From Clostridium acetobutylicum ATCC 824 (lineage in GTDB: Bacteria > Bacillota > Clostridia > Clostridiales > Clostridiaceae): a stretch of 64,000 bases of DNA. The stretch's first letter is position 1. Each line of letters opens with the position of its first letter. The notes beneath the pieces were generated by a model, which saw only the letters and a program-made list of their open reading frames with translations, was not told the DNA's origin and made no database searches. Of this stretch, positions 27,618 to 36,506 are shown in pieces. The stretch lies in assembly GCF_000008765.1 (NCBI RefSeq), contig NC_003030.1, positions 3,630,001 to 3,694,000 on the forward strand. Reading direction: 5' to 3'. The position numbers and the translations under genes were made by a program.

Positions 27618-27672
27618 GCATGTCAAGAAACCTTTATGTACAGGTGCTTTTTGGCATGCTAAATTTTTTATA
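27618..27672 (+). terminator. Terminator of the tubZ-like gene
   Basis: A long imperfect stem-loop with arms starting at GCATGTCAAGAA and ending at TTTTTGGCATGC is followed by TAAATTTTTT. Confidence 0.75.
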
Positions 27673-27737
27673 ACTCTAATTTTGTAATTACTCAAATAAA
27701 TGTGTTGTAATATAACTTTTGTTTAATCTAACGCACC

Positions 27738-28235
27738 CTAGTCCATAAGATCTTTATGCGAAATGTTTATATGTGGATTAGAATCTATTTTTATGTCAAA
27801 TTTACCTTTAGAATTATCTCCAACAATTCTAACAATATATTCTCCTCTTCTATGTGTAGTTAAATGAAAAGTTGACTTTTTCACTGATTTATGAATAGCC
27901 ATACTTTTATATCTAGAATCTAAAACTACTATATACAATTTTCCTTTAGTGATTTTAGAACTATCATGTATAGTTATTTTTGTCCCCTTACTTGCATTAA
28001 AATGAATTAGTGACCATCTACCATTAAATCCAGCAAAGTCAAAGCTTTTACCATCATCTGTATTCTTTTCGTTCTGTAAATATTTAAAGCTAGGCATATC
28101 CTTCCTTTCTGTCAAATACTCACTTGAATCTGAACTATTAAAATAACTTTTATATATTTGAAATACACCAAAAAATACTATAACTATTATTGCGCTTATT
28201 AAAGAGCCTTTAATTATTGCTGTTCTTCTTCTCAT
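27738..28235 (-). CDS. Membrane-anchored protein of unknown function, small extracytoplasmic beta domain
   Basis: I do not recognise a named family. The protein starts with a basic MRRR and a single transmembrane helix (about residues 8-28). A linker and a beta-rich outer domain follow, whose second half (GEYIVRIVGDNSKGKFDIKI) resembles the terminal strands of pre-peptidase-like beta-sandwiches. The frame opens at TTG 28253, inside a G-rich ribosome site. I choose ATG 28235 (165 residues), which that site serves. It sits between the TubZ-like gene (convergent) and the large coiled-coil gene (same strand), so a role with them is possible but unproven. Confidence 0.65.
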   Translation of the reverse strand: MRRRTAIIKGSLISAIIVIVFFGVFQIYKSYFNSSDSSEYLTERKDMPSFKYLQNEKNTDDGKSFDFAGFNGRWSLIHFNASKGTKITIHDSSKITKGKLYIVVLDSRYKSMAIHKSVKKSTFHLTTHRRGEYIVRIVGDNSKGKFDIKIDSNPHINISHKDLMD

Positions 28236-28449
28236 CGATTTACTATCCCCCAATTAATGCTTTTAGGTATTTGGTAATATCTCTTAAGTACCATATATCT
28301 AAATTTTACTATCAATATAAGACTTTATTTACTAATTATAACATTAAATGGTGAAAAGTTAAAAGCTACTTTATTCAAAATAAGTATTATGTCTCAGTTT
28401 ATAGCATTCGTGCATCCATATTTACATAGTCTATTGAATACATCTCAAA

Positions 28450-28486
28450 AAACAAAATTCCCGAACTAAAAGTTCAGGAATTTTAA
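28450..28486 (-). terminator. Terminator of the large coiled-coil gene
   Basis: AAAATTCCCGAAC and GTTCAGGAATTTT arms (one mismatch) with a 5-base loop are followed on the minus strand by TTTTGTTTTTT. Confidence 0.85.
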
Positions 28487-28494
28487 ATCATATT

Positions 28495-31224
28495 TTATAC
28501 TGCTTTATATTTTTCAATAATTTCATTTTGTTTTTTTCTGTAGTTCTCTATTCTTTCAAGTTCTTCCTCTCTATCTAAATTTGTTATTTGTGATATGTTT
28601 TTATCTGCTAATATTCTCTTTCTTTTAGCATCGTAAGCCTTCTTAACTTCTTTAAAGTCCTTTTTATTGCTTATATTTAATTCGCTTAACTCCTCTTTTG
28701 CTTGATTATATGCTTCCCTTTGTGATTTTAACGTATTGGCATAAGAATTTACATAGAAGGTATCACTAACAAAGCCCATCATATATCCGTATCTGTTTAC
28801 TATATTTAATTTTTCCTTAGCTTCCTCTAGCTTTCTTCCTTCTTCCTCCAAGTCAATCATTTGCTGCTTTAAATCTAGTACTTTTTGAACTTCTACTATT
28901 CTATTTTCAATAGTATGTAACTTACTTATGTCTTTAAATTCCTCAACTATAGCTTTGTCCATATTTGCCATAGCTTTTTCAGTAATTTCTCTTATTTGAT
29001 TTTCCTTTAATGAATTGTATTTCCTTGAATATCTTTCTTGATCTATTGGGTTATACATCTTTGATACAAAAACAAACTTCTCTTTCATATAGTTTATCTT
29101 ATCATCAATTTCACTCTTACCTAGAACTCCAAGTGAACCAATCTCTTTATCTAATATCTTTATATCTTCATCTATTTTTTTCACTTTTTCTTCACAAAAA
29201 GCTTTCATATCTTCGCTTATAGTGTTCTTACTAATAGATTTAAGTTCATCTTTAGCTTTAAGGCTGCACAGAAGTTCCTTTTTCAATTGTTCTAAAGTCT
29301 TCTTTTGAGGCTTATTCTTTTGTGTATTATTTTTAGATTGTCCATTTTTTACTGACTTGTTTTTATTGTTTTTGTTTTCCTTAACTTGCTTTCCCTTATT
29401 TTTATTATCTGCTGGTTTTACTGTTTTGTTATCCTCTTGCTTGTTATTTACATTTTCTTTTGGTAAACTTTCTTCTTTTACGATATCCTTATTTTCTTTT
29501 AATTCATTTTCCTTATTTATGCCGTTTTCGTCCTTCTTTAATAATTCTTTTTCATTTATAGTATTTTGTATTTTCTTTGATGAGTCCTCTTTAACTTCAT
29601 CGGCAAAATAAGTTTCCATATTAACATTCAATATATCACTGTTCTGCTTAATGATATCGTCTCTTTTAGCTTTGTACTTAATTATCTTGCTATTCTCTTT
29701 TTCAGCATCTAAGCTTGCTATATCTGATATATTTTCAGCTTCTATAAGCTCTTGTTCTTTATCATCGAATATAATTTTAGCTTTATCGTAGTCATCCAAA
29801 TTACTTATATTCATTGATTTTAATTCATCCTCAGCTTGGTTGTACTCTTTTATTTCTTTTTCATATTTTTTCTCATAAGAATTTTTGAAAAGTTCATTAT
29901 CTTTATGTTTATTTCTAGTAACCATTATAGGTTTATATTTTTCAAGTATATCAAGCTTCTCCTTAGCATTTTCTAAAAGCTGAGCTTCCTTTTTCAATTC
30001 AACTAAATCCTTTTTTAGTTTTAAATTTCTTTGAATCTGATCCATTCTGCTTTCTATGTTATACAATTCACTTATAGCATTTAAATCACTATCCATATTT
30101 GAATTGACATCTTCCATAGCACTTTTAGCGATTTTCTTTATTTCATTTTCTTTATTCATATCATTTAATGGATGATTTGGTTTAAGATATCTTTCTTCAT
30201 CCTTAAGCTTTTGTATTAAATATTCTATATTATCGTCTACGCCTTCTTCAATAATGCTAATTGCATTAATTTCCTTATTTAATCTTTTTATATTCTCATT
30301 TATTACTTTTGTTTTTTCCTTGTAAAAATAACGCGTAATTTTATCTTTATCACATGCGATAATACTCTTCAATTCGTCCTTAGCCTTAAGGTTACAAATG
30401 AATTCCTTTTTTATCTTTTCTAATTTTCTTGTACCAATATCCTTATACTTTTGATATGCACTATAAGAATCTGAAATTTGATTGCTATCTAAACTAATAT
30501 CATTTTTAATTTGATCAAGTTTTTTTATTTCGTTTTCAATAGTTTTAATTCTTTCTTCTAGCTCAGCTTCTTCTTTAATATCTGTTGTGTTTAAAACTTT
30601 CTCTTTGATTTTTTCATACTTACCTATGTTGTCCAAATTTTTATTTAGTACATCTTCATCAAATCCGGACAATTCATATTCTTTATATATGCTATCAAGA
30701 GCCTGAAACGCTTTATTAGCTTCCTCTAAACTTGATCTTTCTTGATTAAGTCTAATTAATTCATCAGTTATTTTTGCAATTTTACTTTGCAATTTCTTAA
30801 TTGTTCCAGTAAAATCCTCCTCGCTTGGAAACCTTCCATAAATCTTACATAATTCTTGTACCTTTTTATATTCCACTGCATTTACGCCTTTTATTTTTGG
30901 AATCTGTTTGTCGTTAGCCTGTTCACTCGCTGCTCCATCACTAGAGTAGTAGCCATCCAAACTTCCTTCGTAATCTACTTCAATATAGATACCAAGTAAT
31001 CTTTCATTAACAATTTTTAATCTAACGTTTACAGCCTCACCATTTATACTATGTTTTAACAGCAGAGGATACTGCAAATTTTCTTCTAGATTAACCTTAC
31101 TTTTTTCATCCATTATCTCTACTAAATTTGAGTTTTTTATCTCCTCTATTGTCATCAATGGTTTAATTAAATATTTTTTATTTAATGCCAATTCCACTGT
31201 ATCTATATTCGTTTTTGTCTCCAC
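28495..31224 (-). CDS. Large coiled-coil protein with internal duplication, next to TubZ
   Basis: This 909-residue protein matches no family I know. Residues 1-90 form a small beta-containing N-terminal domain. Residues about 140-265 are coiled coil. A module of about 260 residues then occurs twice: 266-525 and 643-905. Both copies begin with KKE(F/L)(I/L)C(N/S)LKAKDELKS and end with an NIS...LD.E.E motif. The copies are joined by a Lys/Asn/Glu-rich disordered linker (about 545-642). No signal peptide, membrane helix or ATP-binding motif is seen. The start is GTG behind AAGGAG. It looks like a cytoplasmic structural or scaffold protein; its position suggests a link to the TubZ filament, which is inference. 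Confidence 0.7.
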   Translation of the reverse strand: METKTNIDTVELALNKKYLIKPLMTIEEIKNSNLVEIMDEKSKVNLEENLQYPLLLKHSINGEAVNVRLKIVNERLLGIYIEVDYEGSLDGYYSSDGAASEQANDKQIPKIKGVNAVEYKKVQELCKIYGRFPSEEDFTGTIKKLQSKIAKITDELIRLNQERSSLEEANKAFQALDSIYKEYELSGFDEDVLNKNLDNIGKYEKIKEKVLNTTDIKEEAELEERIKTIENEIKKLDQIKNDISLDSNQISDSYSAYQKYKDIGTRKLEKIKKEFICNLKAKDELKSIIACDKDKITRYFYKEKTKVINENIKRLNKEINAISIIEEGVDDNIEYLIQKLKDEERYLKPNHPLNDMNKENEIKKIAKSAMEDVNSNMDSDLNAISELYNIESRMDQIQRNLKLKKDLVELKKEAQLLENAKEKLDILEKYKPIMVTRNKHKDNELFKNSYEKKYEKEIKEYNQAEDELKSMNISNLDDYDKAKIIFDDKEQELIEAENISDIASLDAEKENSKIIKYKAKRDDIIKQNSDILNVNMETYFADEVKEDSSKKIQNTINEKELLKKDENGINKENELKENKDIVKEESLPKENVNNKQEDNKTVKPADNKNKGKQVKENKNNKNKSVKNGQSKNNTQKNKPQKKTLEQLKKELLCSLKAKDELKSISKNTISEDMKAFCEEKVKKIDEDIKILDKEIGSLGVLGKSEIDDKINYMKEKFVFVSKMYNPIDQERYSRKYNSLKENQIREITEKAMANMDKAIVEEFKDISKLHTIENRIVEVQKVLDLKQQMIDLEEEGRKLEEAKEKLNIVNRYGYMMGFVSDTFYVNSYANTLKSQREAYNQAKEELSELNISNKKDFKEVKKAYDAKRKRILADKNISQITNLDREEELERIENYRKKQNEIIEKYKAV

Positions 31225-31244
31225 TTTATCATCTCCTTTTTTAT

Positions 31245-31331
31245 CCCATAACTAATGGGTTGTAATGTTAACTTTTATAAAAGTCATCATTACAACTACT
31301 TATATTTGAAAATCATCTTACAAATATAAGT
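31245..31331 (-). promoter_or_regulatory. Three consecutive palindromes in the leader of the coiled-coil gene
   Basis: Between 21 and 107 bases before the GTG start lie three inverted repeats. They are CCCAT/ATGGG (31245-31259), a nearly perfect 38-base dyad with outer arms GTTGTAATG/CATTACAAC (31259-31296) around the perfect 14-base palindrome at 31271-31284, and ACTTATATTTG/CAAATATAAGT (31298-31308 and 31321-31331). They could be a regulator-binding array or a structured leader RNA. The rest of the 472-base gap (31225-31696) is very AT-rich, and I see no gene in it. Confidence 0.6.
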
Positions 31332-31696
31332 GCCCTAAGATTATTTTACTATTTGTTATTTTATTTGACAATTATTTTATTACAATTAATTCTATATTTC
31401 ATGTTTTTATTCTATAAAATTCATATAAACACCTACATTATCATTAAATTACATTTATTCAATAATGTAATTTGGTATTAATATCATAATTTATTTAATT
31501 TCATTATATATACATTTATAAATTTAAATCCCATATATAATAAAAGCTCTCATCTAAATACCTCCAATATCTTTATACCTAATATAAAATATTTACCAGT
31601 CATAATATTTCATATATTAAGTACATAGATAATATAATCTTCATATAGAAATATTTAAAAACCTGAAAGTACATTAACATTAGGGAGAGCGATATT

Positions 31697-32485
31697 ATGG
31701 AAAAAGAATTATTAAATCAAGTTGCCATTGTAACAGGAGGTAACTCTGGTATAGGAAAAGCTATTAGCTGTGAGTTAGCTCTAAGAGGGGCTACAGTTGC
31801 AATCCTTGCTAGGAATAAAAACAGAAATGAAGAAACTCAGAAGGAAATCATAGCCAAAGGTGGACAAGCTGAATGCTACAGCGTTGATGTATCTGATACT
31901 AAGGCAGTTAATGATGCTGTTAATCAAATTTACTCTAAATACAAACAAATTGATATATTAGTTTCTAATGCGGGAAATGCTACCCCTTTGGAATACGCTA
32001 CCAAAATGTCTGTAGAAAATTTTCAGTCAGTCCTCAAAACACATTTATTGGGAGCCTTTAATTGTGTAAAGGCATGTGGAGAAAATATGAGAAAAAGAAA
32101 ATATGGTAGAATCGTAATAATATCATCAGTAGCAGGTTATCATGGATTTGCAGGTCAAATGAATTATGCCGTTGCAAAGCATGGTTTAGTTGGCATGGGC
32201 TATTCTTTAGCAAAAGAATTTGATGGCTCAGGCGTTACTGTCAATGTAATACAACCTGGAATTATTCCTACGCCAATGTGTGAAGGTGTTATCGAGGTTG
32301 CCAAAGAAGAGCTTTCACCTGAAAGAATAGGAAAGCCAGAAGATATAGCCTACGCCACGGCATTTTTCTGTAGTCCAAGAGCAGGCTTTATGAATGGAAC
32401 TCCACTAGTAATTGATGGAGGCTTAGTTTTAGAAACAAGTGTTGATAGAGCAGTAAAACAGCTGCTTAAAAACAATTCTCTATAA
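31697..32485 (+). CDS. Short-chain dehydrogenase/reductase
   Basis: This 262-residue classical SDR has the nucleotide-binding motif TGGNSGIG, the NAG motif (SNAGNA), the active-site Tyr and Lys in NYAVAKHG with the preceding serines IISSVAG, and a C-terminal IDGGLV close. Arg residues after the second strand (ARNKNR) suggest NADPH preference. The fold and motifs match 3-oxoacyl-ACP-reductase-like enzymes, but the substrate is not determined. AGGGAG precedes the ATG. It is a single gene with a terminator shared with the convergent DUF362 gene. Confidence 0.9.
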   Translation: MEKELLNQVAIVTGGNSGIGKAISCELALRGATVAILARNKNRNEETQKEIIAKGGQAECYSVDVSDTKAVNDAVNQIYSKYKQIDILVSNAGNATPLEYATKMSVENFQSVLKTHLLGAFNCVKACGENMRKRKYGRIVIISSVAGYHGFAGQMNYAVAKHGLVGMGYSLAKEFDGSGVTVNVIQPGIIPTPMCEGVIEVAKEELSPERIGKPEDIAYATAFFCSPRAGFMNGTPLVIDGGLVLETSVDRAVKQLLKNNSL

Positions 32486-32505
32486 AGATTATCTTACAAA
32501 ACAGC

Positions 32506-32557
32506 AAAAAGAAACTACCAAAACTTACTACTTCCTGTTCTGGCAGTTTCTCTTTTA
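32506..32557. terminator. Terminator shared by SDR and DUF362 pseudogene
   Basis: AAAGAAACTACCA pairs imperfectly with TGGCAGTTTCTCTTT around a 20-base loop; A and T runs flank both sides. It overlaps the last codon of the converging gene. Confidence 0.65.
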
Positions 32558-33588
32558 TAGCTCAATCAATTCATACTCTCTACTTCCAAGTCCTATACTT
32601 GCAGCATACTCTAGTGTATTTCTTCCCCTTTTAAAAACAGTTCTGCCCTCATTTTTATCAAGAATATCAAGACAAGCCTGATCAATAGCTACAGGATCCG
32701 TAGATGCAAAAATACCTATGTCCTTAGCAATATGTTTCATTGGATGTCCTTCACAATCGCAATTTTTAGTTATGTTAAATGCAAAGCTTATGTATATGTT
32801 ATTTTTACCTTTGGCCGCTGCATATGCATACTCAGCTAGTCTTTCGTTGAATGATTTTGTAAGTGAAGCAAACCAACTGTTCGTTATTGCGCTAAATTGA
32901 CATGTTGCCATACATGAAGCACAACCAACACATTTGTTTTTATCAATTTTAGCCTTCTTATCAACAGTTATAGCTGATTGTGGACACTTATTAGCACAAG
33001 CTTTGCATGCTCTGCATTTTAGTCTATTTATCTTAGGTATACTATTTGCATGCTGTGCTAGCTTTCCTCCCTTTGATGCACAGCCCATGCTAAGCTGTTT
33101 TATAGCTCCTCCAAAGCCTGCAAGTACATGTCCTTTAAAATGACTTAACACAATTATTTGTTTCTCTTTAGCTATCTCCTTGGCAATCTTACAATAATCG
33201 AAATTCTTTTTATTTATCTCAATAAGTTCGTAATTTTCACCAACCTCACCATCAGCTATTATAACAGGAACTTTAGTAAAGCCATGTTCTTCAGCAACCT
33301 TAAGAGATGATTATCTATTGAATTCCTCTGACCTTTGTATAGTACATTAGTCTCAATAAATGCCGTATTAATTCCTTTTTCTTTTAAGTAATCTATTATT
33401 CCATCAAAATTCTTAGGTGCAATGAAAGTATTATTACCTTTTTCCCCTAAGTGAACCTTTAATGGTATAAACTTTTCTAGTTTTACCGTTTCTCTTTTCT
33501 CAATAGTAAAAAGTAATTTAACAGCCGCTTCGTTTATCTCTTTAGTTTTAGAATAAGAATCAATAGCTTTAAAGTAAACTTTAGGCAA
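32555..33588 (-). pseudogene. DUF362 double [4Fe-4S] ferredoxin protein, frameshifted
   Basis: Two adjacent frames together encode one full DUF362 protein of about 345 residues. The first (33588 down to about 33303) gives the N-terminal DUF362 part. The second gives the rest, including two ferredoxin clusters (CRACKACANKCP and CVGCASCMATCQ) and the C-terminal DUF362 end (STDPVAIDQACLDIL). Removing one CT from the minus-strand CTCT (33303-33306) joins the frames seamlessly: NHL then KVAEEHGFTKVPVIIADGE. So the gene is interrupted by a 2-base slip, a fresh mutation, a phase-variable tract or a sequencing error. The start is a TTG behind GGAGGTGG. Confidence 0.85.
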
Positions 33589-33709
33589 AATAATTCCACC
33601 TCCATAACATTCTTCAACTTATAAAAATGATAGCATTCACAATCTCACTTATCAATAAGTTATTTGTTATTTATGGTAAACTTTATATATGAAACTAGTT
33701 AGTACACCT

Positions 33710-34246
33710 TTAGTCAATGATAAATCTATTTAGTGTGTCCTCCATGGAAATCACTCTAGCAAAACGTTTATTCCAAATCTTATAATTGTAAAATTTATAG
33801 AGCTTTTCTCCAGATAAATACTCGTTATCAAAGGTAGTATTTGTATCCTTCGGAATAATTACCTTGTATTCATTGTCAAAAGCACTTTTCAGTGTAGCAT
33901 CAATACAATATTCTGTTTGAAGCCCCACTAATATAATGGTATCAGTATTCTTACTTTCCAAATACTCTTTTAGGTCTGTTCTATGAAAGGCACTATTATA
34001 CTTTTTTTCTATAATGAACTCCCCACTTTTAGGCTCAAGCTCACTATAAATTTGCCATCCCTCTGTACCTTTCTCAAGCTCTGTTCCTTCTCCATCATCG
34101 TGTCGTACATATACAACCTCTTTATTGTTAGCCCTTGCCATTATAATAAGTTTTTTAATGTTTTCAATTACATTCTTATGATTATAAGGCTTCTTCTTGA
34201 TTAATCCATTCTGCGCATCAACAACCATCAAAACAACATTATTCAT
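33710..34246 (-). CDS. Isochorismatase-family cysteine hydrolase
   Basis: This 178-residue alpha/beta hydrolase has the Asp of MVVDAQNGL (D10), the Lys of IEKKYNSAF and the nucleophilic Cys of LVGLQTEYCIDATLKSA, the triad of the isochorismatase/nicotinamidase fold, with a cis-peptide GLQ segment. The substrate is an amide or similar small molecule and cannot be read. It faces a LysR regulator across 126 bases, the standard arrangement for regulation by the divergent LysR protein. Confidence 0.9.
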   Translation of the reverse strand: MNNVVLMVVDAQNGLIKKKPYNHKNVIENIKKLIIMARANNKEVVYVRHDDGEGTELEKGTEGWQIYSELEPKSGEFIIEKKYNSAFHRTDLKEYLESKNTDTIILVGLQTEYCIDATLKSAFDNEYKVIIPKDTNTTFDNEYLSGEKLYKFYNYKIWNKRFARVISMEDTLNRFIID

Positions 34247-34372
34247 ATGCTTTCTTCCCCTCTTTATAAATCTATAATAATTAGATTATAAAGCAGGTTT
34301 TTCTATTTGTATAACGAATATATTCAATAGTATTTATCGAAAATAGGAATTATACGAGGAGCGATCTATATC

Positions 34373-35251
34373 ATGGACTATGAGCTTTTAAAAACCTTTA
34401 TTTGTCTAGCTAAACTAAAAAACTTTACTAAAACAGCAGAGCAGCTTCATGTGGTTCAATCCACTATAACCAGCAGAATAAAACATCTAGAACATACTAT
34501 TGGGGAAACACTTTTTATTCGTACAAATAAGAAAGTACTGCTTACAGGTGCTGGTGAAATTTTTCTTCCTTACGCTAAACAATTATTGAGCATACAGGAA
34601 ACCGCTATTTCTCGTCTTCACACTTTAGAATTATTCAAGGACACACTAAATATAGGTGCTGTTCATTCCATTTACGATTGCCACGTACAAAACATGATTC
34701 TTAAATACATGCAGAGAAACAAAAAAATTGCAATAAAAATAACTATTGAACACAGCGAGGAACTTATACAAATGCTTCACGATAATCAACTAGATGTTAC
34801 CTTTACATATTTGGATATTAAATCTTCTCAATTTATATGCAATCCTTTCTATACCGATAAAATTATATTAGTTACAGGATCCCAAAATAATTATAATGAA
34901 CGTGGCATTACAAATGATGAACTTAGAAGTCTGCCTTTATTATCCTCTGCAATTTTGACAGAAGAATTTCAGGAATGGTTTTACTCAATTTTTCCAAGGA
35001 ACTATATTTACCCATTAGATATCAATATAAACAGTAATATCGTTACATTCTTAAAAGATGGAATTGGCTTTAGTTTTATGCCAGAATCTGCTGCTAAAAA
35101 TTTTATTGAAGAAGGGTCTCTAATAGAGGTAAAGCTTCTTGAGAGTACACCACCAAGTATGAAAAGCTATGTTTTACTAAACAAGCAACGAATTAATTCA
35201 GAAGCAGTACATTCCTGGTTAAATGAATTTCCTACTCTAACAAGCACATAA
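34373..35251 (+). CDS. LysR-family transcriptional regulator
   Basis: This 292-residue regulator has an N-terminal winged helix (ELLKTFICLAKLKNFTKTAEQLHVVQSTITSRIKHLE) and a periplasmic-binding-like co-inducer domain from about 88 to 290. It probably controls the divergent isochorismatase-family gene and perhaps itself. The downstream VOC protein starts 69 bases after its stop and may be in the same transcript. The effector is unknown. Confidence 0.92.
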   Translation: MDYELLKTFICLAKLKNFTKTAEQLHVVQSTITSRIKHLEHTIGETLFIRTNKKVLLTGAGEIFLPYAKQLLSIQETAISRLHTLELFKDTLNIGAVHSIYDCHVQNMILKYMQRNKKIAIKITIEHSEELIQMLHDNQLDVTFTYLDIKSSQFICNPFYTDKIILVTGSQNNYNERGITNDELRSLPLLSSAILTEEFQEWFYSIFPRNYIYPLDININSNIVTFLKDGIGFSFMPESAAKNFIEEGSLIEVKLLESTPPSMKSYVLLNKQRINSEAVHSWLNEFPTLTST

Positions 35252-35320
35252 TATGATTTAAATGAGGTTAATTAGGAATACTAATATGTATTATTAATAT
35301 TTACAAGGAAGGTGACTATT

Positions 35321-36205
35321 GTGGAAAAGATTATACCTCATTTATGGTATGACAAAGAAGCTAAAGAAGCTGCTGAATTTTACATAAGTTTATTTGAAAA
35401 TTCAAAGCTTTTAAACACTGCAGTTTTAGATAATACTCCTTCAGGTGATGCTGAAACGGTTAATTTTATTCTGGCTGGCTTACCTTTTGCAGCCATAAGT
35501 GCAGGTCCATTTTTTAAGTTTAATCCCTCTATCTCTTTATCAGTAGCTTGTAGTTCTAGACCTGAAGTCAAAAGACTTTGGAACGCTTTTTCAGAAGGTG
35601 GCACCGTATTAATGCCCTTAGACAACTATCCTTTCAGCGCTTTATATGGCTGGGTTCAAGACCGCTATGGACTATCCTGGCAGCTAATTTTACATGACTT
35701 TGCTCCAATAACTCAAAAAATAACACCAAGCTTATTATTCTCCGGTAGTGTTACAGGAAAAGCTGAAGAAGCTATGGAATTTTATACGAGTATATTCGAG
35801 AACTCAGAAATAACCTTTATTAATAGATATGCTGAAGGTGAAGCAAAAGCTAAAAATGCAAAAATTAACTTTGCCTCCTTTAAACTTAACAATACAAATT
35901 TTTCTGCTAGTGATAATGGATTTGATACAAACTACTGTTTTAATGAAGCCTTTTCTTTAATAATCAATTGCAAAAACCAAAGCGAAATAGACTACTACTC
36001 AGAAAAACTTTCCCATGTTCCAGAAGCCGAGCAATGCGGTTGGGTTAAGGATAAATACGGCATCTCCTGGCAAATCATCCCACGCAGTATGAATGAAATA
36101 CTATCCAGCGGTACTAAGGAGGAAATTAAAAGAGTCACAGATGCTTTTTTAAAAATGAAAAAGTTTGATATAGATGCTTTAGAGAAAGCAAAACGTGGCT
36201 ATTAA
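35321..36205 (+). CDS. Double VOC-fold (PhnB-like, 3-demethylubiquinone methyltransferase-type) protein
   Basis: This 294-residue protein has two tandem PhnB-like glyoxalase-superfamily domains. The first ends with GWVQDRYGLSWQLI and the second with GWVKDKYGISWQII. Each starts with a PHLWYDKEAKEAAEFYISLF-like segment; the second has GKAEEAMEFYTSIF. The domain type is often labelled 3-demethylubiquinone-9 3-methyltransferase, but clostridia make no ubiquinone, so that label is misleading. The actual role is unknown. I prefer the GTG at 35321 over 35312 because GGAAGG fits it. Confidence 0.85.
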   Translation: MEKIIPHLWYDKEAKEAAEFYISLFENSKLLNTAVLDNTPSGDAETVNFILAGLPFAAISAGPFFKFNPSISLSVACSSRPEVKRLWNAFSEGGTVLMPLDNYPFSALYGWVQDRYGLSWQLILHDFAPITQKITPSLLFSGSVTGKAEEAMEFYTSIFENSEITFINRYAEGEAKAKNAKINFASFKLNNTNFSASDNGFDTNYCFNEAFSLIINCKNQSEIDYYSEKLSHVPEAEQCGWVKDKYGISWQIIPRSMNEILSSGTKEEIKRVTDAFLKMKKFDIDALEKAKRGY

Positions 36206-36277
36206 TAAGCTAAATGCAGTTCTTTTTAACTATGTAGTTACTGTATAAATAGCTAATAAAAGTAGACTCAACTACTG

Positions 36278-36322
36278 TGAACCTCCTGTCAATAAGGCAT
36301 CCAGGAGGTTCAACTTATTTTT
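36278..36322 (+). terminator. Terminator of the VOC protein gene
   Basis: A perfect 11-bp stem (TGAACCTCCTG / CAGGAGGTTCA) followed by ACTTATTTTTA. Confidence 0.88.
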
Positions 36323-36359
36323 ATATACGTTAGCCGTCATATAAAATCAACGCAAAATA

Positions 36360-36392
36360 AAAACAGCCAGTAAGGGGGAACAAACTGACTGC
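36360..36392 (-). terminator. Candidate terminator downstream of the UvrC-like gene
   Basis: CAGTCAGT/ACTGGCTG arms, one wobble pair, then TTTTTATTTT on the minus strand. It lies about 115 bases after the gene, in an otherwise featureless gap. Confidence 0.45.
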
Positions 36393-36506
36393 CTGTATAT
36401 TAAGTTAATCTATCAACTACTATATTTATATATTAATACATTATTGTGACAATTAAGTTACAACAATGTGTACATACTGTGTTAATTTGTTACTTTTCTT
36501 TTAAAT

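Noticed and set aside
25000-31700. An integrated plasmid or prophage carrying tubZ
   Set aside because: No integrase, terminase, capsid, replication initiator, tRNA attachment site or flanking direct repeat is visible, although the gap regions are AT-rich.
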